This document shows positions 28,279-36,568 of a stretch of DNA of 44,533 nucleotides, piece after piece (the stretch's first letter is position 1; each line of letters begins with the position of its first letter). The notes under the pieces were generated by a model. The model saw only the letters and a list, made by a program, of their open reading frames with translations. It was not told the DNA's origin and made no database searches. The stretch comes from Caldimicrobium sp. (GTDB taxonomy: Bacteria; Desulfobacterota; Thermodesulfobacteria; Thermodesulfobacteriales; Thermodesulfobacteriaceae): assembly GCA_009903935.1 (NCBI GenBank), contig WYEG01000010.1, forward strand, positions 1-44,533, written 5' to 3'. Position numbers and translations under genes: made by a program.

Positions 28279-28771
28279 CGCTTTCACTCCCTTTCATAAG
28301 AAGGTAAATAGCTATCATAGGATAAGTTAGAATAAAGGCCAAAAGGAAAATCGCCAAAGGATATTGATTATAGATTAACTTTGCTAATTCCTTAACGCTA
28401 TAGACAGATGCTGAAGCCTCATACTCCCTGACATCAAAGGTAAATAAAATGAGGATCAATGTTATAACAAAAAGGAGGCTCGGTATTAAAGTTTTAATTA
28501 AGGTGGAATTTCTCATATCTTGAATTTTAAATTCCTCTTCGGGATACAGATAAAGGAAAAATAAAAACATTACCAAAATGGCACCAGCATAAACTATTAT
28601 TTGAAAAGCCATCAAGAATTCAGAGCCTAAAAAGAGATAAACAATACCTAAAAGCACCATCATGACTAAGTAAACTAAAAACTGGTAAACAACCTTTTTC
28701 TGACGAAACAACAGAAGAAATAGAGCTAAAAACAACAACAAAAATATTGACATAAACAGGGGTCTTGCCAT
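28271..28771 (-). CDS. nuoJ: NADH-quinone oxidoreductase subunit J
   Basis: 166 residues with five predicted membrane helices. The conserved helix-three region reads SEFLMAFQIIVYAGAILVMFLFFLYLYP, containing the QIIVYAGAI-x-VLF motif of NuoJ with its pi-bulge Tyr/Gly pair. It is a membrane-arm subunit lying between NuoH and NuoK and takes part in coupling. It starts one base after nuoH ends, and the nuoK ATG overlaps its stop codon. Length is close to the short NuoJ version of bacteria and no anomaly was seen. Confidence 0.93.
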   Translation of the reverse strand: MARPLFMSIFLLLFLALFLLLFRQKKVVYQFLVYLVMMVLLGIVYLFLGSEFLMAFQIIVYAGAILVMFLFFLYLYPEEEFKIQDMRNSTLIKTLIPSLLFVITLILILFTFDVREYEASASVYSVKELAKLIYNQYPLAIFLLAFILTYPMIAIYLLMKGSESDD

Positions 28772-28772
28772 G

Positions 28773-29786
28773 CTAAAAACCTCCCCTCTTAAGAAAGGCT
28801 ACAATCAAAAAGTTTAGCAAAGAAACAGGGATTAAAATCTTCCAACACATGCTCATAAGTTGGTCAAACCTATACCTTGGATAGGTAGCCCTAACCCATA
28901 TAAACAAGAAAACAAAAAAGTATACCTTTATTAACAGAATTAATGGAGCTGGGACAAACTTAAGAGGTGGAAAGATGGTTAAAAGCCAACCCGGCAATGT
29001 CCATCCTCCAAAATAGCAGTGAACAATTAAAAGAGACATAACATAGATAGAAATATATTCAGCAAGGAAAAACATGCCCATGCGAAAACCTGAGTATTCT
29101 GTAACATAACCAGCAACGAGCTCGCTTTCAGCTTCAGGTAAATCAAAGGGAGCCCTGTTTGTCTCAGCAAAGGCACATATTAGAAAAACTATAAAGCCCA
29201 ATATCTGAGGAATGGCATTCATACCAAAGAAACTTTGAGCTTGATGGTTAACTATATCGCTTAGCTTAAAAGATTCAGCCGCTAAAATAACTCCTGCCAA
29301 ACTCATACCTAAGGGTATTTCGTAGCTTAACACTTGAGCCGCTGACCTTAATCCGCCAAGAAGAGAATATTTCGAACCTGAAGACCAACCGCCAAGGATT
29401 ATTCCATACACCGCAAGGCTTGCGCCAGCTAAAATTAAGAGAATTCCTATGTTTACATCAGCAATGATAAAACTTGGATGAAAGGGTATGACGCTAAGGT
29501 TTACGATGGCAAAAGTTAAAACTATTAAGGGAGCAACAAGAAAGATTAAGCGCTCTGCCTCAAGGGGAATGATGTCCTCTTTAGTTAGGAGTTTCAAAAG
29601 GTCAGCAATGGGTTGAAGCAATCCATAGGGTCCAACCTCAGTTGGACCAAGCCTTGCTTGCATTCTACCGATAATCTTTCGCTCAGCATAGACAGTGTAA
29701 GCAGCATGAAGCAGGACTATTCCTAAAACTACAGCAATTTTAATTAAAATTAACAAAATCTCGAGAAATAGGTTATTTGATACCAT
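28773..29786 (-). CDS. nuoH: NADH-quinone oxidoreductase subunit H
   Basis: 337 residues, the usual NuoH length, with eight or nine membrane helices. Family motifs are clear: YAERKIIGRMQARLGPTEVGPYGLLQPIADLLKLLTKED, the Glu/Asp-rich quinone-chamber segment ICAFAETNRAPFDLPEAESELVAGYVTEYSG, and WVRATYPRYRFDQLM. It forms the membrane side of the quinone site together with NuoB and NuoD. The ATG overlaps the end of nuoC by 14 bases. Full conservation of the acidic quinone-channel loops argues that this complex really reacts with quinone, rather than being a membrane hydrogenase. Confidence 0.96.
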   Translation of the reverse strand: MVSNNLFLEILLILIKIAVVLGIVLLHAAYTVYAERKIIGRMQARLGPTEVGPYGLLQPIADLLKLLTKEDIIPLEAERLIFLVAPLIVLTFAIVNLSVIPFHPSFIIADVNIGILLILAGASLAVYGIILGGWSSGSKYSLLGGLRSAAQVLSYEIPLGMSLAGVILAAESFKLSDIVNHQAQSFFGMNAIPQILGFIVFLICAFAETNRAPFDLPEAESELVAGYVTEYSGFRMGMFFLAEYISIYVMSLLIVHCYFGGWTLPGWLLTIFPPLKFVPAPLILLIKVYFFVFLFIWVRATYPRYRFDQLMSMCWKILIPVSLLNFLIVAFLKRGGF

Positions 29787-30300
29787 ATTTCAATAATTCC
29801 TCATTTAATTTTTTTAGTTCTATAAAATCGAGGGGTTTTTCTTCAGGCTCTAAGGGATAATCCTTTCTGAGGGGGTGCCCAACCCAATTTTCAGGAAGTA
29901 GAATTCTCTTTAGGTTTGGATGCCCCTTAAACCTTATTCCCAAAAGGTCGTAGACCTCTCTCTCTAAGAAGTTAGCACAAGGGAAAAGGTCAACGATGCT
30001 ATCAACCTCAGGGTCATCCTCTGGAACCTCAACCCTTAGCCTTAATTGAAGCCTCTTCTCAATGCTGTAGAGCTGATATACCACCTCAAACCTTGCCTTT
30101 CTATTCTTTATCCTCAGATAATCCACACCCGTTAATGTTTGCAGATGATTAAACCCAAGGTCTTTTAAAAGTTTTATAGCCTCTTTCACTCCATCTTTTC
30201 TTAAAATTACAAACCTCTGCCCTCTGAACTCTCCCTCCTCCAAGAAATTGTCCCCTAAAACTTCTTTCAACCTTTGGACTACCTCATCAAGGGTAAGCAC
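29773..30300 (-). CDS. nuoC: NADH-quinone oxidoreductase subunit C
   Basis: 175 residues. The 30-kDa subunit signature is visible in ANFLEREVYDLLGIRFKGHPNLKRILLPENWVGHPLRKDYPL. It is a peripheral structural subunit next to NuoD and carries no cofactor. It starts with GTG (30300) behind a strong GGAGGT ribosome site at six bases, and four bases separate it from nuoA. It is a separate gene rather than a nuoCD fusion. In this operon nuoC follows nuoA, instead of sitting between nuoB and nuoD. Confidence 0.95.
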   Translation of the reverse strand: MLTLDEVVQRLKEVLGDNFLEEGEFRGQRFVILRKDGVKEAIKLLKDLGFNHLQTLTGVDYLRIKNRKARFEVVYQLYSIEKRLQLRLRVEVPEDDPEVDSIVDLFPCANFLEREVYDLLGIRFKGHPNLKRILLPENWVGHPLRKDYPLEPEEKPLDFIELKKLNEELLKYGIK

Positions 30301-30304
30301 CTTG

Positions 30305-30688
30305 CTACCTCCGATGCCAGTCGAGAATTCCTTTTTTTAAGTCGTAAACAAGACCGAGCAAAAGCACTAAAAGAAAGCCTATCATAACTAAGAACCCAGT
30401 GGAGGTTAATCCGGAAAAGCCTACCGTCCAAGGATAGATGAGCCCAAGCTCAACATCAAAAACCGCAAAAAGGATAGCAATCGGATAATACCTTATGGCT
30501 ATTTTTTGCCAAGGAAGACCGCTTGGCTCGTTTCCGCATTCGTAGGGGACGAGCTTCTCCTTATAGTAAAACCTTGGTCTCACAAAAGAGCCAAAAATTA
30601 AACCGCCAAGGCCAAAAATAAAACCTACGATAACCATTATCAGCACGGATAGGTAATTAGTGGGGACATATTCATCGGGTCTAACCAT
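30305..30688 (-). CDS. nuoA: NADH-quinone oxidoreductase subunit A
   Basis: 127 residues and three membrane helices. The conserved loop YECGNEPSGLPWQKIAIRYYPIAILFAVFDVELGLIYPW includes the Cys of the quinone-gating loop (ECG) and the FDVE acidic pair. The ATG at 30688 overlaps the nuoI stop by eight bases (ATGGTTAG). A TTG one codon earlier (30691) is the alternative. NuoA sits beside NuoH and NuoJ near the quinone entrance. It is placed after nuoI here, whereas it is usually the first gene of nuo operons. Confidence 0.94.
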   Translation of the reverse strand: MVRPDEYVPTNYLSVLIMVIVGFIFGLGGLIFGSFVRPRFYYKEKLVPYECGNEPSGLPWQKIAIRYYPIAILFAVFDVELGLIYPWTVGFSGLTSTGFLVMIGFLLVLLLGLVYDLKKGILDWHRR

Positions 30689-31250
30689 CAACCTTTACCC
30701 CTTTTATTTTTACGACAAGTCCCATCCTTCTTGGGGCAGGCTTAAGCTTTAGCGGCACTCCCTTCAAAACCCAATACTTATTCTCGTAAAATTCTTTATC
30801 CCATTTAGCTACATGCTCCTTCCAGTTTTGAACAAGCTTTTCAAGATTAAAAATAAGGTCCTCACGGCACCGACCAGAGTACTCAAACCATTCAGTTAGG
30901 ACGATAGCACCAACCGGACAAACCTCCTCACAATAACCACAATACACGCACCTCAAAGCCTCAAGAATGTATTCCCTTAATCTCCTTTCTCCGGTCTTTT
31001 CATCAACTTCATATTCAATCTTTATACACCTTGAAGGGCAGACAACTGAACATTTTAAACAAGCAACGCAACGGGGCTTACCAGTCTCAGGGTCTACGAC
31101 CATGGCATGCCTTCCCCTAAAGGAAGGAAACACTTGAACCTTTTCGTGAGGATACCGAACTGTAACGGGCTTTCTAAAAAAAGTCCTAAGCGTTATTAAA
31201 AGCCCGGTGACCAAGTCTTTAAAAAGTAAATAGGTTGGAGAAAGCCTCAT
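30681..31250 (-). CDS. nuoI: NADH-quinone oxidoreductase subunit I (2[4Fe-4S])
   Basis: 189 residues. An N-terminal amphipathic helix (LLFKDLVTGLLITLRTFF) anchors it to the membrane arm. Two [4Fe-4S] motifs follow: CVACLKCSVVCP and CVYCGYCEEVCP, which bind clusters N6a and N6b in complex I. Electrons pass through it to NuoB. In complexes lacking NuoEFG this subunit is the entry point for an outside electron donor, so it is the likely docking face for the Fe-S protein encoded at 32934-33452. It overlaps nuoD by four bases (ATGA). A C-terminal extension of ~60 residues beyond the second cluster (WKEHVAKWDKEFYENKYW) may take part in such contacts. Confidence 0.95.
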   Translation of the reverse strand: MRLSPTYLLFKDLVTGLLITLRTFFRKPVTVRYPHEKVQVFPSFRGRHAMVVDPETGKPRCVACLKCSVVCPSRCIKIEYEVDEKTGERRLREYILEALRCVYCGYCEEVCPVGAIVLTEWFEYSGRCREDLIFNLEKLVQNWKEHVAKWDKEFYENKYWVLKGVPLKLKPAPRRMGLVVKIKGVKVDG

Positions 31251-32458
31251 CTATCGCATTCCCCCATCACAATGTCAAGAGTGCCTATGATGGCAACAAG
31301 GTCGGCAATAAGATGGTCTTTTGCAAGCTTAGGTATGGCTGAAATATGAATGAAGGAAGGGGCTCTAATGTGTAAACGGTAGGGTCTTCCGCTTCCGTCG
31401 CTTACCAGATAAAACCCAAGCTCTCCTTTAGCTCCTTCAACAGCAGAATAAAGCTCACCCTTAGGGAAGATCTCTTTTGCCTCCTGTAAAAAGCTAATAA
31501 AAGCAACCTCATTAAAAGCCTCTGCTTTGAGCATCCTTCCACCAGGCATCATATCAAGGTCTGGGGTTAATTCAGAAACTACCTCTCCTTCAGGAAGCTT
31601 TTCAATGCACTGCCTAATAATCCGAATAGATTGCCTCATCTCCTGAAGACGACATTTATACCGGTCGTAGGTATCTCCATTTTTCCCTACAGGCACCTCA
31701 AACTCTACCTCAGGATAGGCATCATAGGGAAAATGCTTCCTAACATCGTAAGGCACCCCAGAGCCCCGTAGTGAAGGACCGGTCAAACCATAGGCAATCG
31801 CTTCCTCAGCGGTGATCACACCTACTCCCACAGTCCTCTCTAACCAGATCCTGTTTTCCGAAAGCAAGCCCTCGTATTCATCGATCCTTCTTTCCATCTC
31901 AGGTAAAAAGTTGTAGACCTTCTCCAAGGTTGCCTCCTCAACATCCATCCTCACCCCACCGATCCTTGGATAGCTTACAGTTAGCCTTGCTCCGCAGATT
32001 TCTTCAAAAAAGTTTAGAATTTGCTCCCTCTCCCGAAAGCAGTAGAGAAAAACCGTCATGGCTCCGATATCAAGGGCATGAGTTGCAAGCCAAAGTAAGT
32101 GGCTCGCAATCCTTGCAAGCTCACAGACCATCGTCCGTAAATATTTTCCCCGTGGGGGAGGCTCGATCCCAAGAAGCCTCTCCACAACCAAACAGTAGCC
32201 AGTATTGTTGTTCATCGCGCTTATATAATCTAGTCTGTCTGTTAAAGGTAAAACCTGGGGATAGGTAAAGTTTTCGGCAAGCTTTTCTAAACCACGATGT
32301 AAGAACCCCACAATCGGCTCGCAATCAACGATCCTTTCCCCTTCAAGCTTTAAATGAAGCTTCAGCACCCCATGGGTTGAGGGGTGCTGAGGTCCCATTT
32401 GAAGCTCTAAGACTGAAAGAAACGGGTCTTCAGGTTCAGATAAGCGATTTTCTGGCAT
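31247..32458 (-). CDS. nuoD: NADH-quinone oxidoreductase subunit D
   Basis: 403 residues, typical for NuoD. The quinone-headgroup His and Tyr are present: His29 in [11 protein letters not shown] and Tyr78 in [15 protein letters not shown] (T. thermophilus His38 and Tyr87). The [NiFe]-hydrogenase CxxC ligand pairs are absent and the C-terminus ends DIVMGECDR as in Nuo proteins. It is therefore a true quinone-reactive complex I subunit and not an Ech/Mbh-type hydrogenase large subunit. It overlaps nuoB by 23 bases and nuoI by four. Confidence 0.96.
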   Translation of the reverse strand: MPENRLSEPEDPFLSVLELQMGPQHPSTHGVLKLHLKLEGERIVDCEPIVGFLHRGLEKLAENFTYPQVLPLTDRLDYISAMNNNTGYCLVVERLLGIEPPPRGKYLRTMVCELARIASHLLWLATHALDIGAMTVFLYCFREREQILNFFEEICGARLTVSYPRIGGVRMDVEEATLEKVYNFLPEMERRIDEYEGLLSENRIWLERTVGVGVITAEEAIAYGLTGPSLRGSGVPYDVRKHFPYDAYPEVEFEVPVGKNGDTYDRYKCRLQEMRQSIRIIRQCIEKLPEGEVVSELTPDLDMMPGGRMLKAEAFNEVAFISFLQEAKEIFPKGELYSAVEGAKGELGFYLVSDGSGRPYRLHIRAPSFIHISAIPKLAKDHLIADLVAIIGTLDIVMGECDR

Positions 32459-32909
32459 AGGGTCCCCAGTTCCTCCTTTCTTCCTTGATCACCTTTTGAA
32501 GTTTAAGCAAACCTTCAATAAGCGCCTCCGGTCTTGGGGGGCAACCAGGCACATAGATATCTACTGGCACGATTTGGTCAACGCCTTGCACCGTTGAATA
32601 GGTCCTAAAAACCCCACCAGAGCAGGCACAGCTTCCCATAGCAACAACCCACCGCGGATGGCTCATCTGATCATACACGCGACGCAAAATAGGAGCCATC
32701 TTATAAGTTAAAGTTCCAGCCACTATAAGGACATCGGCCTGCCTTGGCGAAGCACGAAAGATAATCCCAAAACGGTCAAGGTCGTTCCGGGCTGCACCTG
32801 CAGCCATCATTTCAATAGCACAGCAGGCAAGCCCAAAAGTAACAGGCCAAAGCGACCCTGCCCGAGCCCAGTTTATAATCTCATCGATTTTTCCCCAGAT
32901 AAGCTCCAT
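32436..32909 (-). CDS. nuoB: NADH-quinone oxidoreductase subunit B (cluster N2)
   Basis: 157 residues from ATG 32909, preceded by GGAGGGG at a close spacing; a TTG one codon earlier is in frame. The four ligands of the terminal cluster N2 are the tandem Cys29-Cys30 ([10 protein letters not shown]), Cys94 (GSCACSGG) and Cys123 (PGCPPRPE). This cluster passes electrons to quinone. It is the first nuo gene of the operon and follows the ferredoxin-like gene by 24 bases, with the same orientation and no visible promoter or terminator between them. nuoE, nuoF and nuoG are not found before or after it. Confidence 0.96.
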   Translation of the reverse strand: MELIWGKIDEIINWARAGSLWPVTFGLACCAIEMMAAGAARNDLDRFGIIFRASPRQADVLIVAGTLTYKMAPILRRVYDQMSHPRWVVAMGSCACSGGVFRTYSTVQGVDQIVPVDIYVPGCPPRPEALIEGLLKLQKVIKEERRNWGPYARKSLI

Positions 32910-32933
32910 CAACCCCTCCGATAGAGTAAAAAG

Positions 32934-33452
32934 CTACCAAATGGTAGATTTAAGCTCTGAAGCTATACGGGTTGCGTATTTTTCCCTTACCTTCCTTGTT
33001 GCCTCCTCCGGCACGGTAAAGGTTAAGCAGCTCGTAGTGCACCCCTCAACGCAGGCAGGCTTCTCCCCACGGTCGATCCTATGCATGCAAAGATGGCATT
33101 TAAAAACCTTGCCCGTTCCCTCATCCCACTGAGGGATACCCCAAGGGCAAGCCTTCATGCAGGATTTGCAACCAATGCAGAGTTCCTGCCTTACATACAC
33201 GATCCCGTCCTTTTCTCTTCGTGTCATAGCACCGGTTGGGCAAGCCTTAATACAGAAGGCATCCTCACAGTGGAAACAGTTCATGTAAACAAAAAAGATC
33301 CGAGGGACCCCGTTTACCTCCTTAGGACCAACGGGTAAAATATCGCAGAATCTTGCTCCGGGCGAAATATTATTCTCTACTTTGCAATGGACAACGCAGG
33401 CAAGACAACCGATACATTTAAGTTGGTCTTGAGTGATGACATATTTGCTCAT
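32934..33452 (-). CDS. Four-cluster ferredoxin-like electron transfer subunit (PhsB/DmsB/HycB type)
   Basis: 172 residues with sixteen cysteines in four [4Fe-4S] sets: C13-C16-C19-C23, C59-C62-C67-C71, C92-C95-C98-C102 and C119-C122-C134-C138. This is the standard pattern of the beta subunit of DMSO-reductase-family enzymes. No signal peptide or membrane anchor is present, so it stays in the cytoplasm with its catalytic partner, encoded 13 bases upstream. A good ribosome site (AAGGAGG) precedes the ATG. In formate hydrogenlyase the equivalent protein, HycB, wires the molybdoenzyme FdhF to the complex I-like arm. Position between the molybdoenzyme gene and nuoB suggests the same job here, which is an inference. 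Confidence 0.92.
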   Translation of the reverse strand: MSKYVITQDQLKCIGCLACVVHCKVENNISPGARFCDILPVGPKEVNGVPRIFFVYMNCFHCEDAFCIKACPTGAMTRREKDGIVYVRQELCIGCKSCMKACPWGIPQWDEGTGKVFKCHLCMHRIDRGEKPACVEGCTTSCLTFTVPEEATRKVREKYATRIASELKSTIW

Positions 33453-33465
33453 CCTCTATCCTCCT

Positions 33466-35547
33466 TTAAGCTTTTTTGAGGCTCACAAAGGTTTCAAAAA
33501 GCGGGCAGTTCCCACCCACAGTAACCTTTAGTTTGCCTTTCATTAAACGTGTGTCCAAAGCTCCCTTACCAAATGACCTTGTCCTCAAAGGAACGATATC
33601 GCCAAAGCCATGGAGCATAAAGGCTATTTCTGGATGCACATAGGGCGAGACTTTTACCTTTATCCTTTCTTCAGTTCCGTTGGCAGAAACCACCACCGTA
33701 TCCCCCTCTTTAACGCCAAACTTCTTTGCTGTATCTGGATGGAGATAAAGATGATTTTCTGGACAAAGTTCATTAAGAATGGGGTTGTTGCTCGTTGTCC
33801 TTCCCTGAGTATGAAGGGCTATTTTTCCGGTGACAAGCCTAAGCATGCCTTCAGGTGGAGAGGCTGGTCTTTCATAAGGTGCAAAGGATGGAACCCCGGC
33901 CTTCTCTAAAAATTCCGAATAAACCTCTATCTTACCCGTAGGAGTATTGAACTTTAAGTTATTCCTATCATACCAGATTGGCTTGTCAGTAAGGTCGATA
34001 ACTCCTTTCTTCTGAAAATCCTCTATGGTCCAACCCGTCCCTTCAAGCTGCCAATTTACCAATTCTACCTCGTCCTTCCAGGGGAAGTGTTCTCCCTTCC
34101 CAAGCCTTTCAGCAAGGGCTTTAAAGATTTGAAATCTGCTTCTTGAGTCAAACCTTGGTTCTACAGCCTTTTGCCTTAAGGCAAGCTGAGGTCTAAGACC
34201 CTTTCTCACTATCACATGGTCAGTCCTTTCAAGATAGGTAGACTCAGGCAAGATTACATCAGCATACCAAGCGGTCAAACTCCAGTTAACATCTATGGCT
34301 ACAACAAGGTCAAGCTTATCAAAAGCTTTAACCCAGGTATCAAAGTCTGGCATAGCAACTAATGGGTCATGACGCATTGCAATGTAAGCCCTAACCGGAT
34401 AAGGATTACCTGTAAGGACCACCTCAGGAAGAACCTGCAACATTCCCCAGTTTTTCCTGATCCAAGGATATTTAGTTCCTGCCCCGTCGCATCTCTCTTC
34501 TGTCACCTTTGGAGCAATGCTCGTAGGTGTTTTAATCTTATATCCACAATCACCCGCACCCTTGGCTATAAAGATCCCGCCTTTAGCTTCATAGCTACCC
34601 ATAAGGGCGTTTAAGGTATAGATAGCCCTTCTAAAATAAAAGTCGTTCTCTGTCCAAGCAGTCATCCAACCGGGATGAAAGATCACGGATGGCTTTGCCT
34701 CAGCCGCCTCGTAAGCAATCTTTCTTATCTCTTCTGCAGGAATTCCTGTTTCCTTTTCAGCCCACTCAGGTGTATAAGGTTGAACAAAGCTTCTTAAATA
34801 CTCCATCCCAACCACATATTTGTTCACAAAATCTACATCATAAAGGTTGTTGTTCACGATGACATTTATCAAAGCCAAGGCTAAAGCATAGTCTGTGCCG
34901 GGATTAATCATAAAGAATTTATAAGCCTTTGAGGCTGTATAGTTCCATCTAACATCAATGTATACAAGCTTTCCTCCTGAATTGATCATTTCTATAACAT
35001 TTCTTGCTTCTCCAGTAATCAAACTTTCAAGTAGATTTCTTCCAAAAACCACCATATACTTACAGTTCCTATAATCGTAACCAACGGTGTTTCTTGCATG
35101 CCCTGCAATAGACATATGAGCATTATGAACAGAGTTTGAACAACTCGCATCATGGGTAAAGTAGTTAGGAGACCCAATAGCAGCTAAGAAGAGCTTATGT
35201 AATTCCGTATGCGGTCCTCCTCTGTCGCTAAGGGCTATAGCTTTTGCCCCATCTTCAGCTATGATCTTTTTAAGTTTATCGGCTATAAAATCTAAGGCTT
35301 CATCCCAGCTAACCCGTCTCCATTTCCCTGACCCTCTTTCTCCGTCACGGATCATCGGGTATTGGGGTCGCTCATTATCATACTCAAAGGCAACACCAGC
35401 TGCCCCTCTTGGACAAAGAGACTTAGCCCCAAAAACATGGGGATTCCCCCAAATATGTTTTACTATCCCGTCTTCCACCTCAACAAGGATTGGGCATCTT
35501 CCAGTGCACATACAACACAAACTATAAACTTCGCGCCTTTCTCCCAT
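33466..35547 (-). CDS. Molybdopterin oxidoreductase, PhsA/PsrA-like, without export signal
   Basis: 693 residues of the DMSO-reductase family. The N-terminal [4Fe-4S] site is C11-x2-C14-x3-C18-x26-C45. The likely Mo ligand is Cys136 in FTHDASCSNSVHNAH, which places it with the thiosulfate/polysulfide reductase branch. Formate dehydrogenases instead have a (U/C)HGP motif. GWMTAWTEN, VILPESTYLERTDH, and a C-terminal pterin-binding domain (LRLVTGKIALHTQGRTTSNNPILNEL) complete the fold. PhsA and PsrA normally carry a Tat signal and act in the periplasm. Here the first cluster cysteine is at residue 11, so there is no room for one and the enzyme is probably cytoplasmic. No PsrC/PhsC anchor gene is present; the Fe-S subunit and nuoB follow directly. 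The substrate is unproven; thiosulfate, polysulfide or a related sulfur compound is likely. Confidence 0.88.
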   Translation of the reverse strand: MGERREVYSLCCMCTGRCPILVEVEDGIVKHIWGNPHVFGAKSLCPRGAAGVAFEYDNERPQYPMIRDGERGSGKWRRVSWDEALDFIADKLKKIIAEDGAKAIALSDRGGPHTELHKLFLAAIGSPNYFTHDASCSNSVHNAHMSIAGHARNTVGYDYRNCKYMVVFGRNLLESLITGEARNVIEMINSGGKLVYIDVRWNYTASKAYKFFMINPGTDYALALALINVIVNNNLYDVDFVNKYVVGMEYLRSFVQPYTPEWAEKETGIPAEEIRKIAYEAAEAKPSVIFHPGWMTAWTENDFYFRRAIYTLNALMGSYEAKGGIFIAKGAGDCGYKIKTPTSIAPKVTEERCDGAGTKYPWIRKNWGMLQVLPEVVLTGNPYPVRAYIAMRHDPLVAMPDFDTWVKAFDKLDLVVAIDVNWSLTAWYADVILPESTYLERTDHVIVRKGLRPQLALRQKAVEPRFDSRSRFQIFKALAERLGKGEHFPWKDEVELVNWQLEGTGWTIEDFQKKGVIDLTDKPIWYDRNNLKFNTPTGKIEVYSEFLEKAGVPSFAPYERPASPPEGMLRLVTGKIALHTQGRTTSNNPILNELCPENHLYLHPDTAKKFGVKEGDTVVVSANGTEERIKVKVSPYVHPEIAFMLHGFGDIVPLRTRSFGKGALDTRLMKGKLKVTVGGNCPLFETFVSLKKA

Positions 35548-35568
35548 ATTTACCCTCCTCTAAGATGG

Positions 35569-36381
35569 TTATTGCACAATTATTACGGCCCTGTTAGTCA
35601 AACCAGCCACCTTTTCGCTTGTGCTTCCAATAACAATCTTCTTTAATCCGGTAAGTCCTCTTTTACCCATCACGATAAAGTCAGCATCTACTTTATCTGC
35701 AGTATTACAGATCACTTCATAAGGAACACCAGAAAGGATCATTTTTTCGCTGGGAATCCCCTTTTCTATTGCTTTTTCAATGAATTGGTCAATTAAGACT
35801 TCTGCTTTTTGAGTATCTATCCCTGGATGAACAACATGTAAAAAGATCAATCTCTCCGGTTTATACCTTTCGCCTAACATTATAGCGAATTCAGTCGCTT
35901 TCTTGCTACCTTCAGAACCGTCTACAGGAACTAACACAGGACCTCCCTTGGGTGAGGCAGTTCTTGGAGCAACGCAAACATGCTTTTTAGTATGAGCTAA
36001 AACTCCTTGAGTTACGCTTCCTATTAAAAGCTTTAGAAGACCTCTTCTTCCATGCCTGCCCATTACGATTAGGTCAACATTTTGTTTTTCCGCTTGTTCA
36101 ACAATAGCAAATACAGGCTCATCTTTTAAATCAATAATATATTCATATGCAATCTCCTGCTCTATGAGTTTTTTCTTTAGCTCTTCATGATAAACTTTTA
36201 AAGCCGACATTCTTGATTCGATATGCTGAGGCAGCTGACAAAAAAGCTCTTCATTCCATTCAACAACCGAGTAGCCTATTAGCTCCGCTTGACATTTCTT
36301 AGCAAGGGCTAACGCTACACGTTCTGCACCTACCGCAAACTCAGACCCGTCAGTGCATAACATTATTTTGCAATAGGGCAT
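35569..36381 (-). CDS. Tandem universal stress protein (two UspA domains)
   Basis: 270 residues comprising two UspA domains (~1-135 and ~140-270). Each has the ATP-binding Gly-x2-Gly-x9-Gly-Ser motif: MGRHGRRGLLKLLIGSVT and MGKRGLTGLKKIVIGSTS. The conserved DGSE of strand one appears in both (TDGSEFA, VDGSEGS). It is cytoplasmic. GAGGAG lies a few bases before the ATG. It is the first gene of the long minus-strand unit and stands 21 bases before the molybdoenzyme gene, so it is probably co-transcribed with the molybdoenzyme and complex I genes. The role there is unknown. Confidence 0.9.
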   Translation of the reverse strand: MPYCKIMLCTDGSEFAVGAERVALALAKKCQAELIGYSVVEWNEELFCQLPQHIESRMSALKVYHEELKKKLIEQEIAYEYIIDLKDEPVFAIVEQAEKQNVDLIVMGRHGRRGLLKLLIGSVTQGVLAHTKKHVCVAPRTASPKGGPVLVPVDGSEGSKKATEFAIMLGERYKPERLIFLHVVHPGIDTQKAEVLIDQFIEKAIEKGIPSEKMILSGVPYEVICNTADKVDADFIVMGKRGLTGLKKIVIGSTSEKVAGLTNRAVIIVQ

Positions 36382-36461
36382 GCTCAGCTCCTCTTTTTCC
36401 CCAATATTAGCAAGTTTTATACCTAACCGTTTTAAAGATAATCAGGGCAATCTTTGTCCTC

Positions 36462-36524
36462 TTTGGAACAGTTATTGTTCCAAATGGAACAATTATTGTC
36501 CAAAAAGGAACAGTAAGGGGAACA
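36462..36524. promoter_or_regulatory. Phased GGAACA operator array in a divergent intergenic region
   Basis: A perfect inverted repeat, TTTGGAACA (36462-36470) and TGTTCCAAA (36476-36484), has a five-base spacer. A second, imperfect copy follows: TGGAACA (36485-36491), five bases, TGTCCA (36497-36502). Two further GGAACA half-sites start at 36507 and 36519. The first three GGAACA copies begin at 36465, 36486 and 36507, exactly 21 bases apart, or about two helical turns, so bound proteins would lie on one DNA face. The array sits between the divergent stress-protein/molybdoenzyme unit and the split TauE genes, about 40-100 bases upstream of a sigma-54-like promoter. That layout suits an enhancer bound by a dimeric activator. 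Confidence 0.6.
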
Positions 36525-36549
36525 AAAAGGGGCAAAGCGCCAATTAGTT

Positions 36550-36568
36550 ATGCCAATTTTTTTGGCAT
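36550..36568. repeat. Short perfect inverted repeat ATGCCAA-N5-TTGGCAT
   Basis: Seven-base arms (36550-36556 and 36562-36568) flank five thymines and are followed by a further T-rich run. It overlaps the -24 half of the proposed sigma-54 promoter. It could be an operator covering that promoter or a weak transcription stop for anything entering from the left. Short A/T-rich stems of this kind also arise by chance. Confidence 0.4.

Noticed and set aside
31247-32909. nuoB/nuoD-like genes as parts of an Ech/Mbh membrane hydrogenase
   Set aside because: NuoD lacks the two CxxC nickel-ligand pairs and keeps the quinone His/Tyr; NuoH and NuoA quinone-site loops are intact.
33466-35547. Molybdoenzyme as a formate dehydrogenase or as a NuoG remnant
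   Set aside because: The active-site segment is ASCSNSVHNAH, not (U/C)HGP as in FdhF. NuoG has an N-terminal [2Fe-2S] region and several further cluster motifs that are absent here.
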